Part shown: in pieces, positions 51,744-59,100 of the stretch | Position numbering within the stretch: position 1 is the stretch's first letter | How the letters are laid out: each line of letters starts with the position of its first letter | NCBI GenBank assembly: GCA_944323275.1 | Contig: CALUSA010000003.1 | Location: forward strand, 1 to 60,327 | Direction: 5' to 3' | Length of the DNA: 60,327 nt | Source: Candidatus Gastranaerophilales bacterium | Lineage (GTDB): Bacteria > Cyanobacteriota > Vampirovibrionia > Gastranaerophilales > Gastranaerophilaceae | Notes under the pieces: generated by a model | What the model was told of the DNA's origin: nothing | Seen by the model: only the letters and a program-made list of their open reading frames with translations | Database searches by the model: none | Program-made: the position numbers and the translations under genes

Positions 51744-52326
51744 AACAACAATTGTATTAACAATGGTACTGTTATTGCAGCTTTATGCCCCATCATATTC
51801 TCAAGATAATAGTAATGATGAGGTTAGAGTCCTTCAAGGCAGTGTATTATATAATGAAGAATCAGCACGTAAACTTGCCTTTGAAGGTTTGGATTTAAAG
51901 TTAGACAAAAAATTGCTTAAAGATCACTATGAGGATAAAAATAACAAAGAAAACAGACATGCAATTAAAGAAGGCAAACAGATTGACGGTCGCTATTTAA
52001 TGGCTTTCAATATACGGGGGCTTGTTAAAGGATATGTTGTTGTTTATGACGATAAACCTGAATATGCTTTTTATTACACAACAAGCGGATATCTGGCTGC
52101 AGTGGATGTAAACAAGTCCTTCGGGGCGGAATTTCCATACCGTGTCGGTAAATACAACCCTGTTACCGGTAATCTGGTTTCTATCGGAGTTTATATTTCT
52201 GATGATGAGCAGTATGCTTATACTAAAAACGGAAAATTAAAAGCGCACTGGATAGGTGATACCGGTTATAATTCAAAAGGTAAGCCTATCGGAAAACGGG
52301 AAGTAGTTATGGAAATCCCTGAATAA
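51730..52326 (+). CDS. Secreted hypothetical protein
   Basis: A 198-residue protein with a Sec signal peptide (TTIVLTMVLLLQLYAPSYS, then QDNSND). The mature part is strand-rich with GRYLMAFNIRGLVKGYVVVY and a repeated YxxSGYLAAVD / YTKNGKLKAHWI pattern that recalls short beta-hairpin repeats. The start ATG at 51730 lies within the end of the flippase gene. Function unknown. Confidence 0.7.
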   Translation: MSWVKTTIVLTMVLLLQLYAPSYSQDNSNDEVRVLQGSVLYNEESARKLAFEGLDLKLDKKLLKDHYEDKNNKENRHAIKEGKQIDGRYLMAFNIRGLVKGYVVVYDDKPEYAFYYTTSGYLAAVDVNKSFGAEFPYRVGKYNPVTGNLVSIGVYISDDEQYAYTKNGKLKAHWIGDTGYNSKGKPIGKREVVMEIPE

Positions 52327-52338
52327 ATAAGAAATAAT

Positions 52339-52372
52339 AAAAGCCGTTATTCACTTGTAATAACGACTTTTT
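52339..52372 (+). terminator. Terminator after the secreted-protein gene
   Basis: AAGCCGTTATT pairs with AATAACGACTTTT with one bulge; T run follows. Confidence 0.75.
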
Positions 52373-52393
52373 GTAGGTTAATATTATTAATTT

Positions 52394-52840
52394 TTATTTA
52401 ACTTTTGTATCAGCAAGTTTTTGTGCTTTAGCACCTTCACCGTCTAATGTAAATGTGTGGTCAACGAACTGTGCACGGTCTAAATATTTTTGTTCAATTT
52501 TACCTTTGTTGTATGTTCTTACAAGCAAACTAAGACCGATTAATGCACCGGCTGCAATTTTTACCGGTTTGGGTGCTGCGTTAATATATTTTGCAAGTTT
52601 TGTTAAAACACCTTTGCCTTCTAACTGTGTTGCCAGTTCAGGTGCTTTTTTTACAGCTGCGTTAAAAACGCCACGTCCGATGAGTGCTGTTGCGCCGGCT
52701 ACCGCACCGATTTGTACGTTTGATATAGTTGAGTTTTTAAAGTGCTGGAAAGCACAGTCAATTTTGTTTCCTGTTGTCCCTTTTCTTCTATCCACAAAAG
52801 AATTTAATGTAGGTGATACTAAAAATAAAACTTTAGACAT
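52394..52840 (-). CDS. Small membrane protein
   Basis: A 148-residue protein. Two hydrophobic segments, IGAVAGATALIGRGVFNAAV (about 43-62) and VKIAAGALIGLSLLV (about 93-107), and a soluble C-terminus. AAGGAAG precedes the ATG. Somewhat similar in style to the cassette A proteins but without their motifs. Function unknown. Confidence 0.65.
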   Translation of the reverse strand: MSKVLFLVSPTLNSFVDRRKGTTGNKIDCAFQHFKNSTISNVQIGAVAGATALIGRGVFNAAVKKAPELATQLEGKGVLTKLAKYINAAPKPVKIAAGALIGLSLLVRTYNKGKIEQKYLDRAQFVDHTFTLDGEGAKAQKLADTKVK

Positions 52841-52942
52841 AACACTTCCTTATCTTTCACACAATTGCCTATATATAAGATAAAACATTAATATTCAAAT
52901 ATTTGATATATTAATTTTCTTTTTTTACAAATGTTAATATTT

Positions 52943-53395
52943 TTATATTGAATACTTGGAAATATCTTCAAAATATTTTTCAAGAGCTATATAGCCGTTG
53001 TAAATTTCATTGGTAATAAGTGTATAGCGGCATGCAGCAAGATATTTGAGTTCTTTTAAACGGATATCGATAATATTGTCTGCATCTGTTTTAAGATTTT
53101 TATCAAGAGAAGAAGACCATTTTTTTAAAAGTTCAAGTTCTTCATTAATTTGTTTTATTGTTGTATATTCAAGCTGGTTGAAATCGTATTTTCCTAAAAG
53201 AGCTTTGTCTTTATTTGTAATTCTGCTTTTTACAACAGGTGTACCGTAAATTTTTTTGACAAACATATAATTGTCCGCTGCGACAATATGGGAAATTGGA
53301 ACACCGGCTTTAGACAGCAAAGATGATGCGCTAAGGTTGCTTTTGTCATTGTTAATATCGACAAAAGTATTTGTTTGTGTCAACGGACTTGTCAT
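52943..53395 (-). CDS. Hypothetical protein
   Basis: A soluble helical protein of 150 residues from the ATG at 53395, which has AAGGGG 5 bp upstream. The frame is open to an ATG at 53521, adding 42 low-complexity residues that include NKNFKANGNS; that longer form has a TATAAT box about 11 bp ahead but no ribosome-binding site. Contains YTTIKQINEELELLKKWSSS. Unknown function. Confidence 0.6.
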   Translation of the reverse strand: MTSPLTQTNTFVDINNDKSNLSASSLLSKAGVPISHIVAADNYMFVKKIYGTPVVKSRITNKDKALLGKYDFNQLEYTTIKQINEELELLKKWSSSLDKNLKTDADNIIDIRLKELKYLAACRYTLITNEIYNGYIALEKYFEDISKYSI

Positions 53396-53691
53396 ATTTT
53401 CCCCTTTTGAATTTCCATTAGCCTTGAAGTTTTTATTAGGATTAGACTTTGCTGTAGTCTTTTCTTGTGCTTTGGAACCGGAATTATCTGGAAGTTTGTC
53501 GTTAATAGCCCTGTTCCTCATTAATCTGACTTATTATAATTAATATAACGCAGGCGAGAGATTTTGTCATGATACTTTGTAGAATTGTTAAGGTTAATGT
53601 GTGTAAAATATAGGTTTTATATAGACGCTGATTAAAAAAAGGTGTTATACTGTTATAATTAAAAATACAAGTTTCAACAAGAAGGAAACAG

Positions 53692-54168
53692 ATGTCTGAC
53701 GAAAGATACAGAGCTCATCGCTCTCATATTACAAATGCTAATGAAGCAAGACAGAAAGCTTCTGAATTACAGATATTTTATGACGAAGCTAAGCTGAAAA
53801 AAGAAAACAGATATCGGGTAAAAGGTCAGGCTTTTCCTAAGACAACAAATGGCTTTAACTGGGGTGCATGTTTGTTGACACCGATATGGGGCTTTTATAA
53901 TAAAACTCCTATTGCTTGTTTATGGATTTTATTTGCTCTAATTCCTTTTGTAGGAATTATATTGTCTTCAATTTTTTCAATATTTTGCGGTATTAAGGGT
54001 AATGAATGGGCGTGGGAAAATAATGAATGGCAAAATGTTGAAGAAATGCATTTTGTACAGCGGAAATGGGCTATGGCTGGGGTGATTGTTGAAATAATAG
54101 CTATTTTTATATTCTGTGGTTATGTAATGCACCAGATAAATTCTATACAACGTCACGGTTTAATGTAA
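53692..54168 (+). CDS. Membrane protein, DUF2628-like
   Basis: A 158-residue protein with a charged N-terminus and three membrane segments. FNWGACLLTPIWGFYNKTPI and FCGIKGNEWAWENNEWQNVE, followed by FVQRKWAMAG, fit the small DUF2628-type family found in Cyanobacteria and others. AGAAGGAAACAG precedes the ATG. Role unknown. Confidence 0.72.
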   Translation: MSDERYRAHRSHITNANEARQKASELQIFYDEAKLKKENRYRVKGQAFPKTTNGFNWGACLLTPIWGFYNKTPIACLWILFALIPFVGIILSSIFSIFCGIKGNEWAWENNEWQNVEEMHFVQRKWAMAGVIVEIIAIFIFCGYVMHQINSIQRHGLM

Positions 54169-54293
54169 ATATTTGTTAAATTTTGGTTTTTAAGTGTTAT
54201 TTTTACCCTAAAAATGGGTATTAATTTATATAGATGATAAATAATAATGCCGACTATGGTATTATTATGGCAGTTTATAAGAAGGAGATTTAT

Positions 54294-54857
54294 ATGACTG
54301 AATTAATTATACTTGTGGTAGTAATAGTTGTTCCTTGTGCGTGGCTTTACGGGCTTTATACAAGTGTTATAAGAAATAAAAACTCTGTAAGAGAAGCATT
54401 GTCTGGCATTGATGTACAGTTGAAAAAACGTCATGACCTTGTGCCTAACATTTTAACTATTGCAAAAAAATTCATGGACCATGAAAGCGAAATATTTACT
54501 AAAGTTACAGAGTTAAGAACTCAGGCAATGAACGCTCCTTCCGGTTCAAAGGCAAAATTTGCCGCTGAAGGTATGTTAGATAATATGATGAGCCAGCTGC
54601 TTGTGTCGGTTGAAAATTATCCTCAATTAAAATCCGATGCAACAATGGTACAGGCTATGCAAACTTATAACGAAGTAGAAGAACATATATCTGCAGCAAG
54701 AAGGTTTTATAACTCTGCTTTAACTCAATTGAGAAACTCTGTTATGATATTCCCCGGTTCGTTATTTGCAGGTCTTGCCGCAGAAGAAATGCAATACAGC
54801 TATTTTGAAGCAACAGAAGCTGATAGAGCCGCTGTTGATGCTTCAGCTTATCTATAA
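54294..54857 (+). CDS. lemA: LemA family protein
   Basis: A 187-residue protein: an N-terminal membrane helix (LIILVVVIVVPCAWLYGLY), then the LemA helical domain with VREALSGIDVQLKKRHDLVP, AMQTYNEVEEHISAARRFYN and LRNSVMIFPGSLFAGL. The start is the ATG at 54294 with AAGGAGA. LemA-type proteins lie at the inner membrane; the function is not settled. The usual htpX or TPM-domain partner is absent. Confidence 0.92.
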   Translation: MTELIILVVVIVVPCAWLYGLYTSVIRNKNSVREALSGIDVQLKKRHDLVPNILTIAKKFMDHESEIFTKVTELRTQAMNAPSGSKAKFAAEGMLDNMMSQLLVSVENYPQLKSDATMVQAMQTYNEVEEHISAARRFYNSALTQLRNSVMIFPGSLFAGLAAEEMQYSYFEATEADRAAVDASAYL

Positions 54858-54872
54858 ATAAGTTAATTGATT

Positions 54873-54905
54873 AAAAGCAGCTGTCCGGGTTGGGCAGCTG
54901 CTTTT
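54873..54905 (+). terminator. Terminator after lemA
   Basis: AAAAGCAGCTG and CAGCTGCTTTT with a GC-rich loop. Confidence 0.85.
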
Positions 54906-54969
54906 GGTTTTATAAAAGCTGTGTAAATTGAATTTTGTCGTGTTTTATATATTTGAGGATAAAAAATAT

Positions 54970-55017
54970 CATAGGATTTACAAGTCCAGAACCTGGCTGC
55001 TGGAAAATGCTGCATAA
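54970..55017. repeat. 48-bp direct repeat, left copy
   Basis: Forty of 48 bases match the copy at 55746-55793, with CAGAACCTGG and TGGAAAATG fully kept. The two flank the toxin-antitoxin pair, terminator included, suggesting cassette borders. Confidence 0.75.
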
Positions 55018-55042
55018 TAATTATATCAATTAACAGTTGTAA

Positions 55043-55071
55043 TTGACATATTGTAGCGAAAACGCTACAAT
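55043..55071 (+). promoter_or_regulatory. Promoter/operator of the toxin-antitoxin pair
   Basis: TTGACA (55043-55048), 17-bp spacer, TACAAT (55066-55071). ATTGTAGCG-AAAA-CGCTACAAT (55050-55071) is a perfect inverted repeat covering the spacer and -10 box, a probable binding site for the HTH antitoxin. Transcription would start about at the ATG 55078. Confidence 0.75.
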
Positions 55072-55077
55072 ATGAGT

Positions 55078-55410
55078 ATGAAACAAATAAAATTTTATCA
55101 ACTTGAAAACGGAAAAGAACCCGTAAAAGATTGGCTTATATCTCTGGATTATACGACAAGGGTGAAAATAATCAAAAGACTTGAACGGTTATACGATGAT
55201 AATTTTGGAGATTATAAGCAAATTGCTTCAAATCTTTATGAATTAAGATTCTTTTTCGGTAAAGGTTATAGAATTTATTACACAATAGAAAATAATATTG
55301 TTGTAATTCTTTTATATGCCGGAGATAAATCTAATCAGCAAAAAGATATTAAGATTGCCCAAAGTTATTTACAAAATATGAAGGGAAATAATTATGACAG
55401 AATTAAATGA
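55078..55410 (+). CDS. HigB-like toxin, RelE/ParE superfamily (Gp49 family)
   Basis: A 110-residue protein: KQIKFYQLENGKEPVKDWLI, RVKIIKRLERLYDDNFGDYK, ELRFFFGKGYRIYYTIENN and ILLYAGDKSNQQKDI. This is the phage Gp49-type toxin fold, typically a ribosome-dependent mRNA endonuclease. ATG at 55078 is preferred, since the ATG at 55072 abuts the -10 box; the message would be leaderless. It overlaps the antitoxin gene by 17 bp (toxin first, as in higBA). Confidence 0.88.
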   Translation: MKQIKFYQLENGKEPVKDWLISLDYTTRVKIIKRLERLYDDNFGDYKQIASNLYELRFFFGKGYRIYYTIENNIVVILLYAGDKSNQQKDIKIAQSYLQNMKGNNYDRIK

Positions 55411-55681
55411 TTTTATTATAGAACAACTAAAAGATGAGAAATTTCAAAAAGAATATATGAATGAAAGCCTGGCAGAATATATCAACGATGGAGATTTCAA
55501 TGCATTCTTTCGTTCTTTAGAACTGGTGATAAAATCCAGAGATAGTATTTCCGGTTTCTGTGAAAAAGCAGGAATTGACAGAGCTATGTTGTATCAAATT
55601 TTCAATGGCAAAAGAGTCCCCAAAGTTGATACTCTTGCCAAAATCCTAAAAACTTTGGGTTATAATCTTAAAATTGCATAA
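55394..55681 (+). CDS. HigA-like antitoxin, helix-turn-helix
   Basis: A 95-residue protein. The N-terminal half contacts toxin (IIEQLKDEKFQKEYMNESLA); the C-terminal helix-turn-helix is SISGFCEKAGIDRAMLYQIF, then NGKRVPKVDTLAKILKTLGY. It should neutralise the toxin and repress the promoter through the inverted repeat at 55050-55071. Confidence 0.9.
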   Translation: MTELNDFIIEQLKDEKFQKEYMNESLAEYINDGDFNAFFRSLELVIKSRDSISGFCEKAGIDRAMLYQIFNGKRVPKVDTLAKILKTLGYNLKIA

Positions 55682-55703
55682 GAGTTTTATAATGAACATA
55701 AAT

Positions 55704-55735
55704 AAAAAGAGACAGGATAAACCTGTCTCTTTTTT
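55704..55735 (+). terminator. Terminator of the toxin-antitoxin pair
   Basis: AAAAGAGACAGG-ATAAA-CCTGTCTCTTTT with T run. Confidence 0.9.
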
Positions 55736-55745
55736 GAAAAAATAC

Positions 55746-55793
55746 CATAGAGTTTACGAGTTCAGAACCTGGTTGTTGGAAAATGTGGCATAA
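55746..55793. repeat. 48-bp direct repeat, right copy
   Basis: Pairs with 54970-55017 (eight mismatches in 48). Starts CATAG and ends GCATAA in both copies. Confidence 0.75.
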
Positions 55794-55843
55794 ATTTGAA
55801 TACTTTTGAACTATAATGAATTAGTAATTATGGAGTACTATTA

Positions 55844-56839
55844 ATGAAAGCATCTATTGTTTTGCCCATTTATAATGTTTCAGTTGATAATGATGTACTT
55901 AATACTGAACTTCTTGATGGTTATAAAATAATTTCTAACAAAATATTTTTTGAAGAGTATAAGTCTAAAGTAATAACTAATGAACATACTGCTTTCGTAC
56001 GTTGGCTTGAAGAAGATATTGAAATCCCTAAGGCAGGTATGATGGTAACACGTCCATTAGCTCAATATCTGATTATCAAAGAATATGAAATAGAACATGA
56101 TTATGACAATACGGTCTTTAACAATTTTCAGAATTTAGAAAGAGGATTATTGAATCATTTGTTATTAGCATTAAGACTAACTCAAAAAGGAAGATGTCAG
56201 GTTAATCGCTGTTATCAATTTACAGCAAATACCCAAGGGACTATCACAATTGATTTTTCGACGAATCTTGAGTGTATGTATAGTTGGTTATCAGCTGATG
56301 AAGCATTATTTGAAGATATATACAACTTTACTTCCGAAACAATCCAAAAATTAAAACAGACATGTCTTATAGTTCGTCCTTATTCTAATGAAGCGGTTGT
56401 TCCTATTGGTTATTTTATGCAGTACTACAATACTACAAGCACATACGACAGAATTGTAAAATTAGCCATTGTGCTTGAAAGTTCTGTGCTTGCTGGTCTT
56501 GAACAAGAGTTAAACTATAGATTAAAATTAAGAACTTCAGCCTTCTTGAAACGTGATTGCAGAAAAATGTTAGATATTTTTTATCAATTAAGAAGTTGTA
56601 TAGTACATAATGGTTATATTAAGAGGGAATGTTTTGACACTTTAAAGAAATTTATAAAGGATAAAGATTGTTCTGATACTAAAGCTCTTTTTGTATTTAT
56701 AAAAGATTATATTGAACCTTTAATAAGAGAAATCTTATATAAAGCTTTTGAAGAATTTTCACGGAATGAGAAAGTAAACAATTTTAATCAACTTTTCGGA
56801 GAAATTGAGAAAAATATATTTGAAAATATGTGTAGATAA
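55844..56839 (+). CDS. Putative HEPN-domain protein (Apea-like)
   Basis: A 331-residue protein. The C-terminal part has LESSVLAGLEQELNYRLKLR, then MLDIFYQLRSCIVHNGY with the R-x4-H motif of HEPN RNases, as in Apea-type HEPN proteins linked to abortive infection. The N-terminal 200 residues are unrecognised and strand-rich. Weak start context (ATG after TTGAAC...TACTATTA). Lies in accessory DNA next to a toxin-antitoxin cassette, so a defence role is plausible but inferred. Confidence 0.65.
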   Translation: MKASIVLPIYNVSVDNDVLNTELLDGYKIISNKIFFEEYKSKVITNEHTAFVRWLEEDIEIPKAGMMVTRPLAQYLIIKEYEIEHDYDNTVFNNFQNLERGLLNHLLLALRLTQKGRCQVNRCYQFTANTQGTITIDFSTNLECMYSWLSADEALFEDIYNFTSETIQKLKQTCLIVRPYSNEAVVPIGYFMQYYNTTSTYDRIVKLAIVLESSVLAGLEQELNYRLKLRTSAFLKRDCRKMLDIFYQLRSCIVHNGYIKRECFDTLKKFIKDKDCSDTKALFVFIKDYIEPLIREILYKAFEEFSRNEKVNNFNQLFGEIEKNIFENMCR

Positions 56840-57149
56840 TATAATAGAGTTTCAATTTATTACAAAAGGGAATGAACTATATCAATTACACCAAAATAAA
56901 CCTTATGAAAATCGTTTATAAATAGATGGACTTGCATCTATAAATATATCGTTTCAACGACGATACATTCTCGAATACAATTATGGTGTAGTTGATGAAA
57001 ATATATTGGAAAGTATGGCGATAAACATATTTTTTAGGACAGAGTTTCATAGTAAAAAATGAAGTTGCCTAGAATTTGCTCGAGATTATAAAGAAACTTA
57101 CTTCATTTCTAAGATAGTTAATATTGGAGATTTTATCCTATCTGAATGA
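56835..57149 (+). pseudogene. Decayed coding remnant with in-frame stops
   Basis: One frame reads as protein-like for 105 codons, broken only by TAA at 56919 and TGA at 57060: DNIIEFQFITKGNELYQLHQ, ISFQRRYILEYNYGVVDENI, CLEFARDYKETYFISKIVNI. It starts within the last codons of the HEPN gene in another frame and has no start signal. The family is unknown. Confidence 0.35.
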
Positions 57150-57259
57150 AAAAGCGAAAGCCCAATAATAGCTTGAAAATTTTGAAAGGGGTTGACAAAT
57201 TTTAAAATTTGTATAAAATAGTATCTCGCCTCAAATCCAGTCATAGCAAGGGTTTTTAG

Positions 57260-57288
57260 TTGACAAAATCAGATTTTTATGATATAAT
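57260..57288 (+). promoter_or_regulatory. Consensus sigma-70 promoter
   Basis: TTGACA (57260-57265), 17-bp spacer, TATAAT (57283-57288): both hexamers are perfect. Predicted start near 57295. A second TTGACA followed by the 16-bp palindrome CAAATTTTAAAATTTG lies about 73 bp upstream. Confidence 0.85.
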
Positions 57289-57295
57289 AATTTGT

Positions 57296-57444
57296 GTTCA
57301 GTGAAAAAAACATTGAACGGCACAACTAAATAGCCTTATGGCGATTTTCAAGGTAATCACCAGTTGGTAGCTTAGTCAGCTACCGACCTACTAAGAGAGG
57401 CTACAGAAATGTAGCGTTATCAAATGGGGTTATTTTTTTGTGCC
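57296..57444 (+). ncRNA. Highly folded unassigned RNA
   Basis: A 149-nt segment that starts one base after the predicted transcription start. 5' hairpin: GTTCAGTG-(A7)-CATTGAAC (57296-57318). Then GGCACAA-ct-AAATAGCC (57319-57335) pairs with GGTTATTT-tt-TTGTGCC (57428-57444), closing a multibranch loop. Inside: H1 TGGCGATT/AATCACCA (57339-57362, one mismatch), H2 GTTGGTAGCT/AGCTACCGAC (57363-57387) and H3 GCTACA-GAAA-TGTAGC (57400-57415) with a GNRA tetraloop. No known RNA family was recognised, and no reverse transcriptase or nuclease of known RNA-guided type follows. Confidence 0.65.
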
Positions 57445-57462
57445 TAAATTTAGAGGACAACA

Positions 57463-57639
57463 ATGAAGCAAGTAAAAACATACAACTTCATAGAGATAAC
57501 AAAGAAAGAATTTCAACACTACCAAGCGACTCCGATTACTAACGCACAGGCTGTTGAAATTCAGAATAATCTCTTTGGTGTTGTAGATTTATTGCTTCAA
57601 TGGAGTTCAAAAACAGACAGTAATATTAAGTGTGCATAG
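57463..57639 (+). CDS. Small protein of 58 residues
   Basis: MKQVKTYNFIEITKKEFQHY, then QATPITNAQAVEIQNNLFGV and VDLLLQWSSKTDSN. AGAGGACAACA precedes the ATG. No known family. It is the first gene behind the folded RNA and would be read from the same promoter. Confidence 0.6.
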   Translation: MKQVKTYNFIEITKKEFQHYQATPITNAQAVEIQNNLFGVVDLLLQWSSKTDSNIKCA

Positions 57640-57657
57640 CACACAGAAAGGAGTAAT

Positions 57658-57783
57658 ATGAGTGCTTGTCTTAAAGAGTTACAGCGAAAGTTAACAACAA
57701 AAGAAATTACTTTAAAGTTACCAAGCTCAATGACAAATTTTCTGCAAAAGAGTTCATTGATGATTGGATTGAGTAGGGGGTAA
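57658..57783 (+). CDS. Small protein of 41 residues
   Basis: MSACLKELQRKLTTKEITLK, then LPSSMTNFLQKSSLMIGL. A strong AAAGGAG lies 6 bp before the ATG. Unknown family; the KEITLKLPSSMTNFL part vaguely recalls a ribbon-helix-helix strand. Its stop codon TAA begins the following three-way hairpin. Confidence 0.55.
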   Translation: MSACLKELQRKLTTKEITLKLPSSMTNFLQKSSLMIGLSRG

Positions 57784-57835
57784 ATTTGTAAGGTACGTAG
57801 TACCTACGTGGATTTAGTATCCACTTACAAATTTA
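57781..57835 (+). other. Three-way-junction hairpin
   Basis: TAAATTTGTAAG and CTTACAAATTTA form a perfect 12-bp stem around ACGTAG-TAC-CTACGT and GGAT/ATCC hairpins. It overlaps the stop of the 41-residue gene. It could be an RNA end structure, an operator or a recombination/replication site. The following 137 bp to 57972 hold no supported gene. Confidence 0.55.
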
Positions 57836-57972
57836 ATCAGAGAAATTGGTGAATTGTGGCTAAGCCGTATTCCTTGTCAGACTAGGGTTTTAGCTTGTTA
57901 TGCCTTTTTGTGTGATATACAAAAGGTAATACCTCAAATTATACTAATTCCAGTAATTATCTACGTTATAGC

Positions 57973-58377
57973 CTATTCAATTTTGCTAACATTAAGTATA
58001 TCCGCCTTTTTCGATAATTGGCAAATAAGTTTATTAATATATTTTAAAGGCATATATAAACGGTCTGGAAACTTTTTCCGTCCGGATTGATTTCCAAATT
58101 CTCTTACAATTAAAACCATTATTAATTCATTGACAACTTTTGCAGAAAAATTCCTTTTTAACTGCACCAATAATCTTACTACTTCCTTATGTAAGCGCAA
58201 AATGACAACCCTATAATCCTTTTTACATCGTAATTCTGAAGTATCAAAGTTATAATGATTGAAATAATCCTCTAATGCCTCATTGATTATGCCAGATGTC
58301 GACAACTTTGGATTAACTTTGAGCAATTCTTTCAACTTTTCTTCATTTTCCTTATTTATATAAACGGACGTTTTCAT
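57973..58377 (-). CDS. Ribbon-helix-helix (CopG-like) protein
   Basis: A 134-residue protein. MKTSVYINKENEEKLKELLK and STSGIINEALEDYFNHYNF form the strand-helix-helix DNA-binding fold; a second basic helical domain follows (VVILRLHKEVVRLLVQLKRN). Start ATG at 58377 overlaps the stop of the upstream nuclease-like gene as ATGA, with AAGGAAGG upstream. Likely a regulator or antitoxin for its partner. Confidence 0.75.
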   Translation of the reverse strand: MKTSVYINKENEEKLKELLKVNPKLSTSGIINEALEDYFNHYNFDTSELRCKKDYRVVILRLHKEVVRLLVQLKRNFSAKVVNELIMVLIVREFGNQSGRKKFPDRLYMPLKYINKLICQLSKKADILNVSKIE

Positions 58378-58886
58378 ATTTGCCTTCCTTCCCATTTATC
58401 CCAAATTACTTCTAACATATATAGCCATTGATAGAGCTGATGTTTTCTGCTTATCCACTTACTGTTCACGCTTATTAAATTGGCGCAAACAGGCTCTTTT
58501 ATTTCATTAAAAAACTTCTCTCCTTGTTCCATTCTGTAAACCCACAAACCAACATCTTCATATCTCTCATCTTCCAGTATTTTTAATACTTCTGGCTCAT
58601 GCATAATAGTTGTAGCCACTACAACTTTATTGCAATAACTTAAGTAACCATCTAATTGGTATGGAAGCCTGAATAAGCTATCCCTATCAGACTTGACTTC
58701 AACTCCCATTAATATTGTTTGCTCTGGGAAAATAAACAGCATATCCGCAGTGAAGTTAGGAAACCTCACTTCTTCTAACAAGGGAACATCATGAAAATAA
58801 TCTCTGAGAAATTTTCGTAAGACCTTATCTCCAATAAGTTGCTTGCCTTGTACAATAGCGTCATTGTACTTTTTTACCCAATACAT
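58374..58886 (-). CDS. PD-(D/E)XK nuclease-like protein, sce7726-like
   Basis: A 170-residue protein with the nuclease signature Asp48 ... Glu63-Val-Lys65 in TADMLFIFPEQTILMGVEVK, followed by SDRDSLFRLPYQLDGYLSYC. This block resembles the sce7726-type family of PD-(D/E)XK proteins found in phages and plasmids. AGGAGGAAAGA before the ATG is a very strong ribosome-binding site. First of a two-gene unit with the ribbon-helix-helix gene. Confidence 0.72.
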   Translation of the reverse strand: MYWVKKYNDAIVQGKQLIGDKVLRKFLRDYFHDVPLLEEVRFPNFTADMLFIFPEQTILMGVEVKSDRDSLFRLPYQLDGYLSYCNKVVVATTIMHEPEVLKILEDERYEDVGLWVYRMEQGEKFFNEIKEPVCANLISVNSKWISRKHQLYQWLYMLEVIWDKWEGRQI

Positions 58887-58927
58887 TCTTTCCTCCTTTG
58901 TTTATTTCTTAAAATTAGGTTATAAAG

Positions 58928-59007
58928 TAGGTAGAACGCTAGAAAAAGAGCGTTGCTACCTAACTGTAAATTTGTCGGCAATAGTATAGTATAGGAATTG
59001 CCGGCAT
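58928..59007. promoter_or_regulatory. Two inverted repeats upstream of the nuclease-like gene
   Basis: TAGGTAGaACGCT ... AGCGTTgCTACCTA (58928-58962) and CGGCAAT ... ATTGCCG around TATACT-like sequence (58976-59006). Both lie in the leader/promoter of the minus-strand unit and may be operator or attenuator sites. Confidence 0.4.
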
Positions 59008-59057
59008 GAGTAGCGTTTAAACATATATTTTTACTAGTTTGCAGACTTTTTATTTAA

Positions 59058-59087
59058 TTAAATAGGGTAGTTTTCTACCCTATTTAA
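59058..59087. terminator. Bidirectional terminator
   Basis: TTAAATAGGGTAG and CTACCCTATTTAA around TTTT, perfect 13-bp stem, downstream of the small regulator gene. Confidence 0.8.
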
Positions 59088-59100
59088 TCCCAAAGCAGCA

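Noticed and set aside
57296-57444. Retron msr-msd RNA
   Set aside because: Inverted ends are present, but no reverse transcriptase follows; only two tiny genes do.
57296-57444. Type III toxin-antitoxin RNA
   Set aside because: There are no tandem RNA repeats and no ToxN-like gene.
57854-58090. Plus-strand open frame with hydrophobic stretches
   Set aside because: It needs a TTG start without ribosome-binding site and overlaps the better supported ribbon-helix-helix gene on the minus strand.
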